Assembly (NCBI RefSeq): GCF_000225525.1
Contig: NZ_AGBF01000024.1
Location: 1 to 64,000 of the forward strand
Length of the DNA stretch: 64,000 nucleotides
Reading direction: 5' to 3'
Origin: Streptomyces zinciresistens K42
Lineage (GTDB): Bacteria > Actinomycetota > Actinomycetes > Streptomycetales > Streptomycetaceae
How positions within the stretch are numbered: position 1 is the stretch's first letter; every line of letters begins with the position of its first letter. This document shows, piece after piece, positions 8,557-17,603 of this stretch. The translations under genes were made by a program, and so were the position numbers. Below the pieces are notes generated by a model. It ran no database searches and had not been told where the DNA came from. It saw nothing but the letters and a program-made list of their open reading frames with translations.

Positions 8557-10238
8557 AGCAGACTCTCCGGGATGTCCAGGTGGCGGGAGCGCAGCCATTC
8601 GCCGAGGGCCTTGGCCTGCGGGTCGAAGCGGTGCTGGGCGGCGACGCCCGCGCCGAGGATCGCCTCGACGGTGAAGTTCAGGGCGCGCAGCCGGGGCAGG
8701 ACGTGCCGGGTCACGGCGAGGTCGCGGCTCTCGGGGACCAGCTCCTGGAACCTGGCGGCCGTCAGCTCGTGCGCGAGCCAGCGCCAGGCGTCGTCGGTGC
8801 GCGCCCAGACGCCGACGTTGGCGTCGCCGCCCTTGTCCCCGCTGCGGGCCCCGGCGAGGAGCCCGAGCGGCGCGCGCCGGGTGGGCCCGGCGGGCCAGGG
8901 CGGCGGCAGCGCGGGCTCCGGGACCTCCTCGGGTACGGCGGTCGCGGGGGCCGGCGGCACCTCGATCCGCCGCCCGTCGTGCAGGACGGCGGTGTGGCCG
9001 ACCTCGCCGCGGGGGACGTACGCGCCCTCGAAGACGCCGTAGGCGGTGCCCTTGCCGGGGGGCGCGAGGACATGGAAGCCGGGGTAGCTGGCGAGGGCGA
9101 GTTCCACGGCGGCCGCGCCCAGCGCCCGTCCGGCGCGTTCCTGGTCCGGGTCGCGCACCACCAGCCTGAGCAGCGCGGCGGCGGTCTCCTCGGTGGGCGC
9201 GTCGGGCCGGTCGGTGCGCACCAGGTCCCAACGGACCTCTGCGGGAGGTGATTTGGTGAGGGCCTGCGCCATCTGCCCTTGTACGAGTGCGGCCTTGGCC
9301 TCGATGTCGAGCCCGGTGAGCACGAAGACGACCTCGTTGCGGAAGCCGCCGAGCCGGTTGACGCCGACCTTGAGGTCCGGCGGCGGCGCCTCGCCCCGCA
9401 CGCCCTCGATCCGCACCCGGTCGGGGCCGTCCCGCGTGAGCCGTACGGTGTCCAGCCGGGCGGTGACGTCCGGTCCCGGGTAGCGGGCGCCCGCCGTCTC
9501 GTAGAGCAGCTGCGCGGTGACCGTGCCGGCGTCGACGAAGCCGCCGGTGCCGGGGTGCTTGGTGATGACGCAGCTGCCGTCCTCGTGCAGCTCGGCCAGC
9601 GGGAAGCCGGGGCGGGTGACGTCGCCCTCGCCGAAGAAGGGGTAGTTGCCGCCGGTCGCCTGCGTCCCGCACTCCAGCACGTGCCCGGCGACGACGGCGC
9701 CCGCGAGCCGGTCGTGGTCGCCCGGCCGCCAGCCGAAGTGGGCGGCGGCCGGGCCGGTGACGAGGGCGGCGTCGGTGACCCGTCCGGTGACCACGACGTC
9801 CGCGCCCCGGTCCAGGCAGGCCGCGACGCCGAAGCCGCCGAGGTAGGCGTGGGCGGCGAGCGCGCCCGGGAAGCGGCCGGTGAGGTCGTCCCCCTCGACG
9901 TGCGCGACGCGTGCGGGCACCCCGAGCCGGCCGGCCAACGCGCGTACGGCGTCCGCGAGTCCGGCCGGGTTGAGCCCGCCGGCGTTGGCGACGATCCGCA
10001 CGCCCCGCTCGTGCGCGAGGCCCAGGCACTCCTCCAGTTGCCGCAGGAAGGTGCGGGCGTATCCGGCGCCGGGGTCCTTCAGCCGGTCCCGGGCGAGGAT
10101 CAGCATGGTCAGCTCGGCGAGGTAGTCGCCGGTGACGACGTCCAGTTCGCCGCCGGTGAGCATCTCGCGCAGGGCGTCGAAGCGGTCGCCGTAGAAGCCG
10201 GAGGCGTTGCCGATCCGCAGCGGGCGGGCGGGGCTCAC
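8553..10238 (-). CDS. AtuA-like protein (DUF1446, acyclic terpene utilisation family)
   Basis: 561-aa protein starting GTG at 10238, overlapping the preceding TGA (GTGA). The N-terminal ~440 residues match the DUF1446/AtuA family (RIGNASGFYGDR, GGLNPAGLADAV, VVTGRVTDAALV, GGNYPFFGEGD, TKHPGTGGFV). A Pro-rich linker leads to a C-terminal ~100-residue domain (LGLLAGARSGDKGGDANVG ... LNFTVEAILGAG) as found fused or adjacent in AtuA proteins. AtuA is required for acyclic terpene (citronellol/geraniol) use in Pseudomonas, but its biochemical activity is unsettled. Its location beside carboxylase and dehydrogenase genes supports a branched acyl-CoA breakdown role. Confidence 0.88.
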   Translation of the reverse strand: MSPARPLRIGNASGFYGDRFDALREMLTGGELDVVTGDYLAELTMLILARDRLKDPGAGYARTFLRQLEECLGLAHERGVRIVANAGGLNPAGLADAVRALAGRLGVPARVAHVEGDDLTGRFPGALAAHAYLGGFGVAACLDRGADVVVTGRVTDAALVTGPAAAHFGWRPGDHDRLAGAVVAGHVLECGTQATGGNYPFFGEGDVTRPGFPLAELHEDGSCVITKHPGTGGFVDAGTVTAQLLYETAGARYPGPDVTARLDTVRLTRDGPDRVRIEGVRGEAPPPDLKVGVNRLGGFRNEVVFVLTGLDIEAKAALVQGQMAQALTKSPPAEVRWDLVRTDRPDAPTEETAAALLRLVVRDPDQERAGRALGAAAVELALASYPGFHVLAPPGKGTAYGVFEGAYVPRGEVGHTAVLHDGRRIEVPPAPATAVPEEVPEPALPPPWPAGPTRRAPLGLLAGARSGDKGGDANVGVWARTDDAWRWLAHELTAARFQELVPESRDLAVTRHVLPRLRALNFTVEAILGAGVAAQHRFDPQAKALGEWLRSRHLDIPESLL

Positions 10239-11029
10239 CGGGCGTCCCCCTTCGGGGCGCGGCCCGCGCCGGGCGGTCCCGCGAAGACCTGGGCGATGTC
10301 GAACCAGCGCTCCGCGTCGGGGCCTTCGGCGCGCAGGGCGAGGTCGGCGCGGTGGGCGCGCTGGGTGACCAGGAGGCAGAAGTCGAGCGCCGGTCCGGTG
10401 ACGCGCTGTTCGGCGTCCTGCGGGCCGTAGGTCCACAACTGGCCCGACGGGGAGGTCAGTTCGATACGGAAGGGCTCGTGCGGGACCGGCAGGCCGTTGG
10501 CCCCGAAGGCGAAGTCCCGGGTGCGCACCCCGATGAACACCACGTGCCGCAGCCGGTCGGTGGGGGCGCGCACCACCCCCAGCGCGTCGGCGACGTCCGT
10601 GCCGTGGGCCCAGGTCTCCATCAGCCGGGCGGTGGCCATGGAGGCGCCCGACATGGGCGGCCCGTACCAGGGGAACCTGACGCCCCGCGGTGCCGCGCGC
10701 AGCGCGGTGTCCAGGGCCCGCCGCCCCTCGCGCCAGCGCGCCAGCAGCACGTCGGGCGGCAGGGCGGCCCCCTCCGCCGCCCCGTCGTCGACGAACGAAC
10801 CCGGGGTCACCAGCGCCTTCTCGACCAGGGTGTGGAAGGCGTCCACGTCCGTCACCGCCAGCAGCGCCGAGCGGTCCGTCCAGGCGAGGTGCGCGATCTG
10901 GTGGGCGACGCTCCAGCCCGGCGCCGGGGTGGCGAGCGCCCACCGCTCGGGGCCCAAGGCGGCGACGAGCCGGTCGAGTTCCTCGCTCTCCTCGCGCAGA
11001 TCGTCGAACACGGGCGTCGGATCGGACAC
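10235..11029 (-). CDS. TIGR03084-type metal-binding protein (maleylpyruvate isomerase/DinB fold)
   Basis: 264-aa protein of the mycothiol-dependent maleylpyruvate isomerase-like family (DinB-like four-helix bundle). The metal-binding His pattern is suggested by GWSVAHQIAHLAW and METWAHGTDVAD. GTG at 11029 is chosen for GGGAG upstream; the extension beyond it is low complexity. It is the first gene of the acyl-CoA operon and overlaps the AtuA-like gene by 4 bp. Members of this family often sit beside acyl-CoA carboxylases in actinobacteria, but their reaction is unknown. Confidence 0.82.
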   Translation of the reverse strand: MSDPTPVFDDLREESEELDRLVAALGPERWALATPAPGWSVAHQIAHLAWTDRSALLAVTDVDAFHTLVEKALVTPGSFVDDGAAEGAALPPDVLLARWREGRRALDTALRAAPRGVRFPWYGPPMSGASMATARLMETWAHGTDVADALGVVRAPTDRLRHVVFIGVRTRDFAFGANGLPVPHEPFRIELTSPSGQLWTYGPQDAEQRVTGPALDFCLLVTQRAHRADLALRAEGPDAERWFDIAQVFAGPPGAGRAPKGDAR

Positions 11030-11103
11030 GGTGCGCTCCCTCGGGGCACGGCGGTGTGCGGGGTCGTGCGGTGTGGTGAGGAGCATGGCAGCGGCACTCA
11101 AAA

Positions 11104-11123
11104 CAAGCAAGCGTGCTTGCATT
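11104..11123. promoter_or_regulatory. TetR-type operator upstream of the acyl-CoA operon
   Basis: Palindrome GCAAGC-GT-GCTTGC at 11107-11120, with matching A/T flanks. It lies 75-95 bp upstream of the GTG at 11029, in the promoter region of the minus-strand operon. The CAAGC...GCTTG form is characteristic of sites bound by TetR regulators of acyl-CoA catabolism. The operon's own last gene (2245-2859) encodes such a regulator. Confidence 0.6.
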
Positions 11124-11319
11124 AATTCCGCCGTTCACCGGGCGGCGCCGGGGGGAAGCATCCCGGGGTGGCGCGGTCCGGCACACACGGCGGCCGCGCC
11201 TGCCGATGCTCCGGTGCCGCGGTCCGGCCGGAGCCCTCCGCGGCCTCGACGCCCCTTCGCCGCCGGGGAGTTCAGGCTGCGCGAGTCGCCGTTCGAACAC
11301 CGTGTTTCTCCGCGGTAAA

Positions 11320-11334
11320 TACCCCTCAGGGGTA
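11320..11334. promoter_or_regulatory. CsoR/CstR-like palindrome at the ABC importer promoter
   Basis: Perfect 7-1-7 palindrome TACCCCT-C-AGGGGTA, followed one base later by TTGAC (11336-11340), which could be a -35 element. G/C tracts inside a TACC...GGTA dyad resemble operators of CsoR-family sensors (copper or persulfide). It is 167-181 bp upstream of the substrate-binding protein gene. No CsoR-family gene is in this window. The rest of the gap 11030-11500 shows no supported gene. Confidence 0.45.
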
Positions 11335-11500
11335 CTTGACGCCCGGTGTGGTAAGGAGCACTCTTCCTGTGCGCCCCTCACATCCGACGAGCGACCGCCT
11401 CCGCCCTCCCCTCTCCGGTACCCCTCCCGCGCCCCGCGCCGGGCCGGGGACCGAGCCCCCCGCACAGGGCGGCGACCGCCGTACAGGAAGGACCGCGACC

Positions 11501-12340
11501 ATGCCGATCACCGCGCATCCCACCCGATGCCGTCGCCTTGCCCTCACCCTCGCCGCCGGGTCCGTGCTGGCCGCAGGCTGCTCGGCCGGCTCCCCCGCCG
11601 GCACCCTCGACGACGCCCGCTCCAAGGGCACCCTCAGAGTCGCCCTCACCCAGGCCAACCCACCCTGGAACTTCCTCAAGGACGACAAACCGGCCGGCTA
11701 CGACGTCGACGTGGCCCGCGAGCTGGCCAAGCGGCTCGGCATCGGCAAGGTCGAGTTCGTGGGCTCCGACTTCGGCAGCTTCATCGGCGGGGTGCGGGCC
11801 GGCCGGTTCGACATCGTCGTCTCCGGCCAGACCATCACCGACGCGCGCAAGAAGCAGGTCGGCTTCTCCCGGCCCTACCAGGTCAACGGCATCGCCGTGT
11901 TCGTCGGCCGCGGCAACACCTCGGTGAGCGGTCCGTCCGGGCTCGAAGGCCGGACCATCGCCGTCAGCGAGGGCACCACCCAGGCCGAGTTCGCCCGGAC
12001 GAACATCCCCGGCGCCCGCGTCAAGACGTACCGCAACGCCACGTTCGCCCTCACCGACGTCGGACGCGGCAGGGCCGACGCCGCGCTCGTCTCCAAGTTC
12101 CAGGGCGCCTACCTCGCCGACAAGAACGACCTGAGCGTCAAGGCGGTCGGCGCGCTGCTGGAGACCGAGGTCAACGGCATGACGTTCCGCAAGGACCAGA
12201 AGGACTTCAAGCAGAAGGTCGACGGCGCCCTCGGCGACATGATCGTCGACGGCACCCTGACCACCATCTCCCGCCGCTGGCTCGGCGGCCTCGACATGGC
12301 CGCCGAACTGCGCCGGCTGCCCGCGGGCACGTCCCGCTGA
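11501..12340 (+). CDS. polar amino-acid ABC transporter substrate-binding lipoprotein
   Basis: 279-aa periplasmic-binding-protein type 2 lipoprotein. The signal peptide has an Arg/Lys-poor n-region, a hydrophobic core and the lipobox LAAGC with lipidated Cys27. The mature part has GTLRVALTQANPPWNF, the ligand-binding ISGQT-type segment VVSGQTITDARKKQVGFSRPY, and the hinge EGTTQAEFART. ATG at 11501 has AGGAAGGA upstream. It heads an operon with permease, ATPase and a PLP enzyme. Cargo is probably an amino acid or related zwitterion; identity is not visible. Confidence 0.9.
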   Translation: MPITAHPTRCRRLALTLAAGSVLAAGCSAGSPAGTLDDARSKGTLRVALTQANPPWNFLKDDKPAGYDVDVARELAKRLGIGKVEFVGSDFGSFIGGVRAGRFDIVVSGQTITDARKKQVGFSRPYQVNGIAVFVGRGNTSVSGPSGLEGRTIAVSEGTTQAEFARTNIPGARVKTYRNATFALTDVGRGRADAALVSKFQGAYLADKNDLSVKAVGALLETEVNGMTFRKDQKDFKQKVDGALGDMIVDGTLTTISRRWLGGLDMAAELRRLPAGTSR

Positions 12341-12362
12341 CGCCCCAGGAGGAGAGACCGCC

Positions 12363-13010
12363 ATGGATCTGGTCGTCCAGGACTTCCCCCAACTCCTCGA
12401 AGCCATGGGCATCACGCTGCTGCTCGGCGTGGTGTCGTTCGTCCTCGGCTGCGCGCTCGGACTGCCCCTCGCGCTGGCGCGGATATCGGGGTACCGCCTG
12501 CTGAGGGGAGTCGCCATCGCCTATGTGTCGGTGTTCCGCGGCACACCGCTGCTCATCCAGATCATGCTCGTGTACTACGGACTTCCGCAGCTCGGCGTGA
12601 TGATCGAACCGGTCCCGTCCGCGATCCTCGCCCTCACGCTGTACGCGGCGGCCTACCTCAGCGAGAACTTCCGCGCGGGCGTCATCGCCGTCGACCGCGG
12701 CCAGTGGGAGGCCGCCCAGTCGATGGGCATGCCGTACGGCAGGCTGCTCCGGCGGATCGTCGCCCCGCAGGCCGTCCGGGTCGCGCTGCCGCCGATCGGC
12801 AGCCGGTTCATCGCGCTGATGAAGGACACCTCGCTCGCCTCCGTGGTCACCGTGGTCGAACTGACCCGGGCCGCCGAGAGCATCGGCAGCTCGACCTTCC
12901 GCTACATGGAGGCGTTCGCCGTGGCCGGCCTGGCCTACTGGCTGATCAACACCCTGCTCTCCGTGGGCCAGGGGGCCCTGGAGCGCCGACTGGGGAGGGC
13001 GTACGCATGA
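12363..13010 (+). CDS. amino-acid ABC transporter permease (HisM/GlnP family)
   Basis: 215-aa integral membrane protein with about five hydrophobic segments. It has the EAA-type coupling motif [29 protein letters not shown] that docks on the ATPase, and the [18 protein letters not shown] signature of polar amino-acid permeases. It starts 22 bp after the binding-protein gene and its stop overlaps the ATPase start (ATGA). It likely works as a homodimer. Confidence 0.92.
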   Translation: MDLVVQDFPQLLEAMGITLLLGVVSFVLGCALGLPLALARISGYRLLRGVAIAYVSVFRGTPLLIQIMLVYYGLPQLGVMIEPVPSAILALTLYAAAYLSENFRAGVIAVDRGQWEAAQSMGMPYGRLLRRIVAPQAVRVALPPIGSRFIALMKDTSLASVVTVVELTRAAESIGSSTFRYMEAFAVAGLAYWLINTLLSVGQGALERRLGRAYA

Positions 13011-13855
13011 GGGACGACGACAAGGGCGGCGGAGCGGACCGGATCGCGATACGCGCCCTGCACAAGCGCTTCGGCGCCCTGGAGGTGCTCAAGGGCGTCG
13101 ACCTGACCGTGGCCCGCGGCGAGGTGGTCGTGGTCATGGGCCCCTCGGGCTCCGGCAAGACCACCCTGATCCGGTGCATGAACCTGCTGGAGGAGCCCGA
13201 CGCCGGCACCGTCACCGTGTGCGGCCGCACCGTGGAGTGCGGGGGCGCGATGCGCAGGCGCGAGCGTGCCCGGCAGGTGCGGGCGATCCGGCACCGTACC
13301 GCGATGGTCTTCCAGCAGTTCAACCTCTTCCCGCACCTGACCGCCCTCGGCAACGTCGCCGAGGGGCCGCTGTCGGTGCGCGGGATGCCCAGGGAGGCCG
13401 CCCGGGTGCTGGGCCTCGGCCTGCTCGACCGGGTCGGGCTCGCCGACAAGGCCGACGAGTACCCCGCCCGCCTCTCCGGCGGCCAGAAGCAGCGCGTGGC
13501 CATCGCGAGGGCGCTGGCGATGGAGCCGGAGGTCGTCCTCTTCGACGAGCCGACCTCGGCGCTCGACCCCGAACTGCACGCGGAGGTCCTCGCCGTGATG
13601 CGGGAACTGGCCCGCGACGGCATGACCATGGTCGTCGTCACCCACGAGGTGCAGTTCGCCCGGGAGGCCGCCGACCGCGTGGTCTTCATGGACGGCGGTG
13701 TGGTCCTGGAGTCCGGGCCGCCGCAGGAGTTCCTGAACCACCCCGTCCACCCGCGCGCCCAGGCGTTCCTGCGGCTGGTCGCGCACGACACCCCCGCGCC
13801 GCCCCCCGGCGGGGAACCGCCGGCCCGGCCGGCCCGATGGGAGCACGCCAGGTGA
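13007..13855 (+). CDS. amino-acid ABC transporter ATP-binding protein
   Basis: 282-aa ABC ATPase. Walker A is GPSGSGKTT, the Q-loop is in [15 protein letters not shown], the signature is LSGGQKQR, Walker B is [13 protein letters not shown], and the H-loop is VVTHE. ATG at 13007 overlaps the permease stop; its own stop overlaps the GTG of the aminotransferase gene (GTGA), coupling transport to that enzyme. An insert between [12 protein letters not shown] and RQVRAIR and a Pro-rich tail are slightly longer than usual. Confidence 0.93.
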   Translation: MRDDDKGGGADRIAIRALHKRFGALEVLKGVDLTVARGEVVVVMGPSGSGKTTLIRCMNLLEEPDAGTVTVCGRTVECGGAMRRRERARQVRAIRHRTAMVFQQFNLFPHLTALGNVAEGPLSVRGMPREAARVLGLGLLDRVGLADKADEYPARLSGGQKQRVAIARALAMEPEVVLFDEPTSALDPELHAEVLAVMRELARDGMTMVVVTHEVQFAREAADRVVFMDGGVVLESGPPQEFLNHPVHPRAQAFLRLVAHDTPAPPPGGEPPARPARWEHAR

Positions 13856-15090
13856 GGACGACACCGGACGCCGAACGGACCGCCGCGCACGCCTCGCCGC
13901 CCGGCGGCGGCCTCACACCCGAGGACGTCGCGCTGGCCCGCGCCGACACCCCGGGCTGCGCCAAGGTGACCCACTTCAACAACGCCGGGGCCGCCCTGAT
14001 GCCCCGTCAGGTGGTGGAGGCGGTCACCGACCACCTCTATCTGGAGGCGGAGAACGGCGGTTACGAGGCCGCCGCCCTCGCCGCCGACGGCATCGAGGCG
14101 GTCTACGACTCGGCCGCCCGCCTCATCGGCTGCGACCGGGACGAGATCGCGCTCGTCGACAACGCCACCCGGGCCTGGGACATGGCCTTCTACGGCATCC
14201 CGTTCCGGCCCGGCGACCGCGTGCTGACCAGCATGGCCGAGTACGGCAGCAACTTCATCGCCTACCTCCAGGTCGCCGAGCGCCACGGAGTGCGGGTCGA
14301 GGTCGTCCCCAACGACGAGCACGGCCAGATCTCCCTCGACGCGCTGCGGGCGACCGTCGACGAACGGGTCCGGGTCATCTCCGTCACCCATGTCCCCACC
14401 AACGGCGGACTGGTGAACCCCGCCGCCGAGATCGGCGCCGTGGCACGCCGGGCGGGCGCCCTCTACCTGCTGGACGCCTGCCAGTCGGTGGGCCAACTCG
14501 ACGTCGACGTACGGGAGATCGGCTGCGACCTGCTCTCCACCACCGGCCGCAAGTATCTGCGCGCCCCGCGCGGGACCGGACTGCTCTACGTACGCCGGGA
14601 GATCCTGGACCGGCTCGTCCCGCCGGTGCTCGACCTGCACGCGGCCACCTGGACGGCCCGCGACCGCTACGAGATGCGGCCCGACGCCCGCCGCTTCGAG
14701 ACGTGGGAGGCCAACTACGCGGCGCTGCTGGGCCTGGGCGCCGCCATGGACCACGCCCTCGGCTGGGGCCTCGGCCGGATCGAGCGCCGGGTCACCGCCC
14801 TCGCGGCGGTCCTGCGCGCCGCCCTCGACGAGATCCCCGGGGTGCGGATCAGGGACCTCGGGCTGCGGCGCTGCGGCATCACCACGTTCACCGTGGACGG
14901 CTTCCCGGCGGAGGCGGTGAAGGCGTCACTGGCCGCCCAGGGCATCAACGTCAGCGTCTCGCGCACCGCGTCCACCCGCCTGGACATGGACGACCGCGGA
15001 CTGGAAGAGGTCGTCAGGGCGTCGGTCCACTACTACAACACCGAGGAGGAGGCGGACCGCCTGGCACGGACGGTACGCGCGCTGCGCTGA
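13852..15090 (+). CDS. aminotransferase class V / cysteine desulfurase-like PLP enzyme
   Basis: 412-aa fold-type I PLP enzyme. [11 protein letters not shown] near the N-terminus, [11 protein letters not shown], the PLP-binding Asp/Gln in [14 protein letters not shown], and the Schiff-base lysine in [15 protein letters not shown] are visible. This resembles class-V enzymes such as isopenicillin-N epimerase-like, EgtE-like C-S lyases and cysteine desulfurases; no catalytic Cys loop of IscS type is evident. GTG at 13852 overlaps the ATPase stop. Translational coupling to an importer implies it processes the imported compound, possibly a sulfur-containing amino acid. Confidence 0.85.
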   Translation: MRTTPDAERTAAHASPPGGGLTPEDVALARADTPGCAKVTHFNNAGAALMPRQVVEAVTDHLYLEAENGGYEAAALAADGIEAVYDSAARLIGCDRDEIALVDNATRAWDMAFYGIPFRPGDRVLTSMAEYGSNFIAYLQVAERHGVRVEVVPNDEHGQISLDALRATVDERVRVISVTHVPTNGGLVNPAAEIGAVARRAGALYLLDACQSVGQLDVDVREIGCDLLSTTGRKYLRAPRGTGLLYVRREILDRLVPPVLDLHAATWTARDRYEMRPDARRFETWEANYAALLGLGAAMDHALGWGLGRIERRVTALAAVLRAALDEIPGVRIRDLGLRRCGITTFTVDGFPAEAVKASLAAQGINVSVSRTASTRLDMDDRGLEEVVRASVHYYNTEEEADRLARTVRALR

Positions 15091-15281
15091 ACTCGGCGCC
15101 GGCCTCGCAGACGGGCGGGCCGGTGAGCGAGACCTCCGCCGCCGACCGGCCCTCTCGCCTCGACCGGGCCCGTGCGCGGCTGTGGGTGGGGACGGCGCCG
15201 GGCAAGGACGGCGAGCACGACTGCGCGTCACACAGGCGGCGACCCACGGTGGGCGGACCCCACGCGCTCTTCGAGCCCCGC

Positions 15282-16307
15282 TCAGGGCCGGGAGGCGGCG
15301 AAGAACGGCATGTAGCTGATCGGCGTGATCTCCACGGTCTTGCCGGTGCGCGGGGCGTGGATGGCCTTGCCGTTGCCGATGTACATGCCGTTGTGCTGGT
15401 TGTCGTTGTACCAGTAGATGATGTCGCCGGGCTGGAGGTCGGCCTTGGAGACCTTGCGCCCGGAGTCGTACATCTGCTTGACGGTGCGCGGCAGGGAGAC
15501 GCCCGCCGTGCGCCAGGCGGCGCCGATCAGGCCCGAGCAGTCGAAGGAGTCGGGGCCGGTGGCGCCCCACTCGTAGGGCTTGCCGAGCTGGGCGTAGGCG
15601 AACTCGATGGCGGTCTTGGCGCGGCCGCTCGCGGGGCCGTTGTAGCTGGCGGGCGCCTTGCTGATGCCGGCCGCGGCGGACTCGCGCTGCTGGTCGGCCG
15701 CCATCTTCGCGCGCTGGGCGGAGGTGAGGCTGTTCAGCAGCTTGCGGGCCTTGGTGAGCTTGGCCTGGACCTGGTCCTTCTTCTCCTTGGCCTCGGCCCG
15801 CGCGTCCGCCAGCGCCTTGAGCTGCTTGGCGGCCGACTCGCGCTCCTGGGTGATCTGGCGCTGCACGTCCTGCATGGCCCGCAGCGCGGCGGCCTGCCGC
15901 TCGCTGGTGCGGCCCATGGCCTGCGCCTTCTCCAGGTACTCGTCGGGGTCGCTGGAGAGGAAGAGCTGCACGCTGGAGTCGACGGCGCCGGAGCGGTACT
16001 GGGCGGCGGCCAGGGTGCCCGCCTTCTCGCGCAGGTCGTTCATCTCCTGCTGCTTGCGGGCCAGGCGGTCCTGGGCGCCGTCGACCTCGCGCTGGAGCTT
16101 CTTCTGCTGTTCGAGGACGCCGTTGTACTGCTCGGTGGGGCCGGTGGCCTCCTCGTAGAGCTTCTCCACCTGCTTGCGGACCTCGTCGACGGAGGGCTGC
16201 GGAGCGGCGAAGCTCTGGGTCGGCAGCAGTCCCACGGCGCCGACGGAGAGGCCGAGGGTGGCTATGCGGGCCCGGCTCGGCGGCTTCGGCTTGCGGTGGC
16301 TTCCCAT
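15282..16307 (-). CDS. NlpC/P60 peptidoglycan endopeptidase with N-terminal coiled coil
   Basis: 341-aa secreted protein. A signal peptide (residues 1-35, ending near SFAAP) is followed by a long charged coiled coil (about 38-215), then an NlpC/P60 domain (about 225-341). The catalytic triad is visible as C257 in FDCSGL, H305 in NQHNGMYIG and H317 in AIHAPR. This RipA-like layout fits a D,L-endopeptidase cutting peptidoglycan stem peptides. ATG at 16307 has GGAGAG upstream. It faces the end of the aminotransferase gene; the 191-bp gap 15091-15281 shows nothing clear. Confidence 0.93.
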   Translation of the reverse strand: MGSHRKPKPPSRARIATLGLSVGAVGLLPTQSFAAPQPSVDEVRKQVEKLYEEATGPTEQYNGVLEQQKKLQREVDGAQDRLARKQQEMNDLREKAGTLAAAQYRSGAVDSSVQLFLSSDPDEYLEKAQAMGRTSERQAAALRAMQDVQRQITQERESAAKQLKALADARAEAKEKKDQVQAKLTKARKLLNSLTSAQRAKMAADQQRESAAAGISKAPASYNGPASGRAKTAIEFAYAQLGKPYEWGATGPDSFDCSGLIGAAWRTAGVSLPRTVKQMYDSGRKVSKADLQPGDIIYWYNDNQHNGMYIGNGKAIHAPRTGKTVEITPISYMPFFAASRP

Positions 16308-16416
16308 CGTGGGGCTCTCCCTGGCACGTCGGTGTCCCGGACCTCGGTGAACCGGGCGACGCGCTGCGGCCGCCGGGTCGGTGCCACGGCAGGAGCCGGG
16401 CGGGCAGGCGACTGAA

Positions 16417-16446
16417 AACCTAGCGGCGTCAACATGTTTATCGCAA
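16417..16446 (-). promoter_or_regulatory. predicted promoter of the NlpC/P60 gene
   Basis: On the minus strand, TTGCGA (16441-16446) and TAGGTT (16417-16422) are separated by 18 bp, matching the streptomycete vegetative promoter pattern with a good TAGGTT -10. It would give a leader of about 100 nt. The conserved blocks of the ydaO (c-di-AMP) riboswitch, common before such genes, were not recognised. Confidence 0.5.
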
Positions 16447-16464
16447 GGTTTTCCTCATCACACA

Positions 16465-16548
16465 CGTCTCACCCGCGCGCCCGCGTGGCGGGTTGACCTT
16501 GCCCGACGCGCTGCCACCAGCCGCCGTCTCACCCCGCGCGCCCGCGTG
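16465..16548 (+). repeat. direct repeat pair in the NlpC/EamA intergenic region
   Basis: Two near-identical 23/24-bp copies at 16465-16487 and 16525-16548, both beginning CGTCTCACC and ending GCGCCCGCGTG, 60 bp apart. They differ by one extra C. They lie between the NlpC/P60 promoter and the end of the EamA gene; function unknown. Confidence 0.6.
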
Positions 16549-16562
16549 ACGGTGACGCGCCG

Positions 16563-17537
16563 TCAGCCGGGCTGGGGTCCCGCCGCCCGCGCGTCCGCCG
16601 GCTCGGCGCGGCGTGCCCTGGACCGCCCCACCTGGGTGCGCACCGCCCCCATGCTCGCCACGACGACCAGGGCGATGGCCAGGGCCTGTACGGCGGACAG
16701 GGCCTGGTCGAGGATAAGGAAGCCGGCGCCCGCGGCGACCGCCGGCTCCAGGCTCATCAGGACCGCGAACGTGGCCGCGGGCATCCGCCGCAGGGCGAGC
16801 AGTTCGAGCGTGTACGGCAGGACCGAGGAGAGGACCGCGACGGCCGCGCCCAGCGCGAGGGTCACCGGGTCGAGGAGTTTCGCGCCGGACTCGGCGAGCC
16901 CCAGGGGCAGGAACAGCACGGCTCCCACCGCCATCGCGAGCGCGAGCCCGTCGGCCTGGGGGAAGCGCCGGCCGGTACGGGCGCTGAAGACGATGTAGGC
17001 GGCCCACATGGCTCCGGCGGCCAGGGCGAAGGCGACACCGAGCGGGTCGAGACCGCCGAAGCCCTCGCCGCCGAGGAGGAAGACGCCGCCGAGGGCGAGT
17101 CCGGCCCAGAGGAGGTTGACCGCCCGGCGGGAGGACACCACGGACAGGGCGAGCGGTCCGAGCACCTCCAGGGTGACCGCGGGGCCCAGCGGGATGCGGG
17201 CCACCGACTGGTAGAAGAGGCCGTTCATCGCGGCCATGGTGGCACCGAAGACGATCACCGTGCCCCAGTCGGCGCGGGAGTGGCCGCGCAGCCGGGGCCG
17301 GCAGACCACCAGCAGCACCAGGGCCGCGACCAGCAGGCGCAGGGCCACCACGCCGAGCGCGCCGGCCCGCGGCATCAGGCCGACCGCGAGGGCGCCGCCG
17401 AACTGGACCGAGATCCCCCCGGCGAGCACCAGGCCCACGGGGCCGAGGGAGGCCCAGTCGCGCGGGCCGCGGCCCGCCGGCTCGGCGGTCCGGGTGAGGG
17501 CCGCCTCGGACAGGGCGGCGGCTTCAGGGGTGCTCAC
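16563..17537 (-). CDS. EamA/DMT family exporter
   Basis: 324-aa membrane protein with about ten hydrophobic segments in two EamA repeats (about 30-165 and 180-305), ending in an Arg-rich cytoplasmic tail. The family includes RhtA-like amino-acid and metabolite exporters. GTG at 17537 fits the start of the conserved part; the frame is open further but without family resemblance. Two spaced inverted repeats sit directly upstream (17566-17603), suggesting control by a dimeric repressor not encoded nearby. Confidence 0.88.
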   Translation of the reverse strand: MSTPEAAALSEAALTRTAEPAGRGPRDWASLGPVGLVLAGGISVQFGGALAVGLMPRAGALGVVALRLLVAALVLLVVCRPRLRGHSRADWGTVIVFGATMAAMNGLFYQSVARIPLGPAVTLEVLGPLALSVVSSRRAVNLLWAGLALGGVFLLGGEGFGGLDPLGVAFALAAGAMWAAYIVFSARTGRRFPQADGLALAMAVGAVLFLPLGLAESGAKLLDPVTLALGAAVAVLSSVLPYTLELLALRRMPAATFAVLMSLEPAVAAGAGFLILDQALSAVQALAIALVVVASMGAVRTQVGRSRARRAEPADARAAGPQPG

Positions 17538-17565
17538 GGGCGTTCCAGTGCTTGACTCGGGGGGT

Positions 17566-17603
17566 GTACATCGCGCTGTACCGGCCGGTCCAGGGTAATG
17601 GAC
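17566..17603. promoter_or_regulatory. two spaced dyads upstream of the EamA exporter
   Basis: GTACA-N6-TGTAC at 17566-17581 and GTCCA-N6-TGGAC at 17588-17603 share the form GTMCA-N6-TGKAC and are offset by exactly 22 bp (two helical turns). A third inverted repeat CTGTCC-N8-GGACAG follows at 17633-17652. They start 29 bp upstream of the EamA GTG. The geometry suggests tandem binding of a dimeric regulator. Confidence 0.45.

Noticed and set aside
16308..16416. Possible ydaO (c-di-AMP) riboswitch in the leader of the NlpC/P60 gene
   Set aside because: Such leaders are common before these genes, but the conserved blocks were not found, so no call is made.
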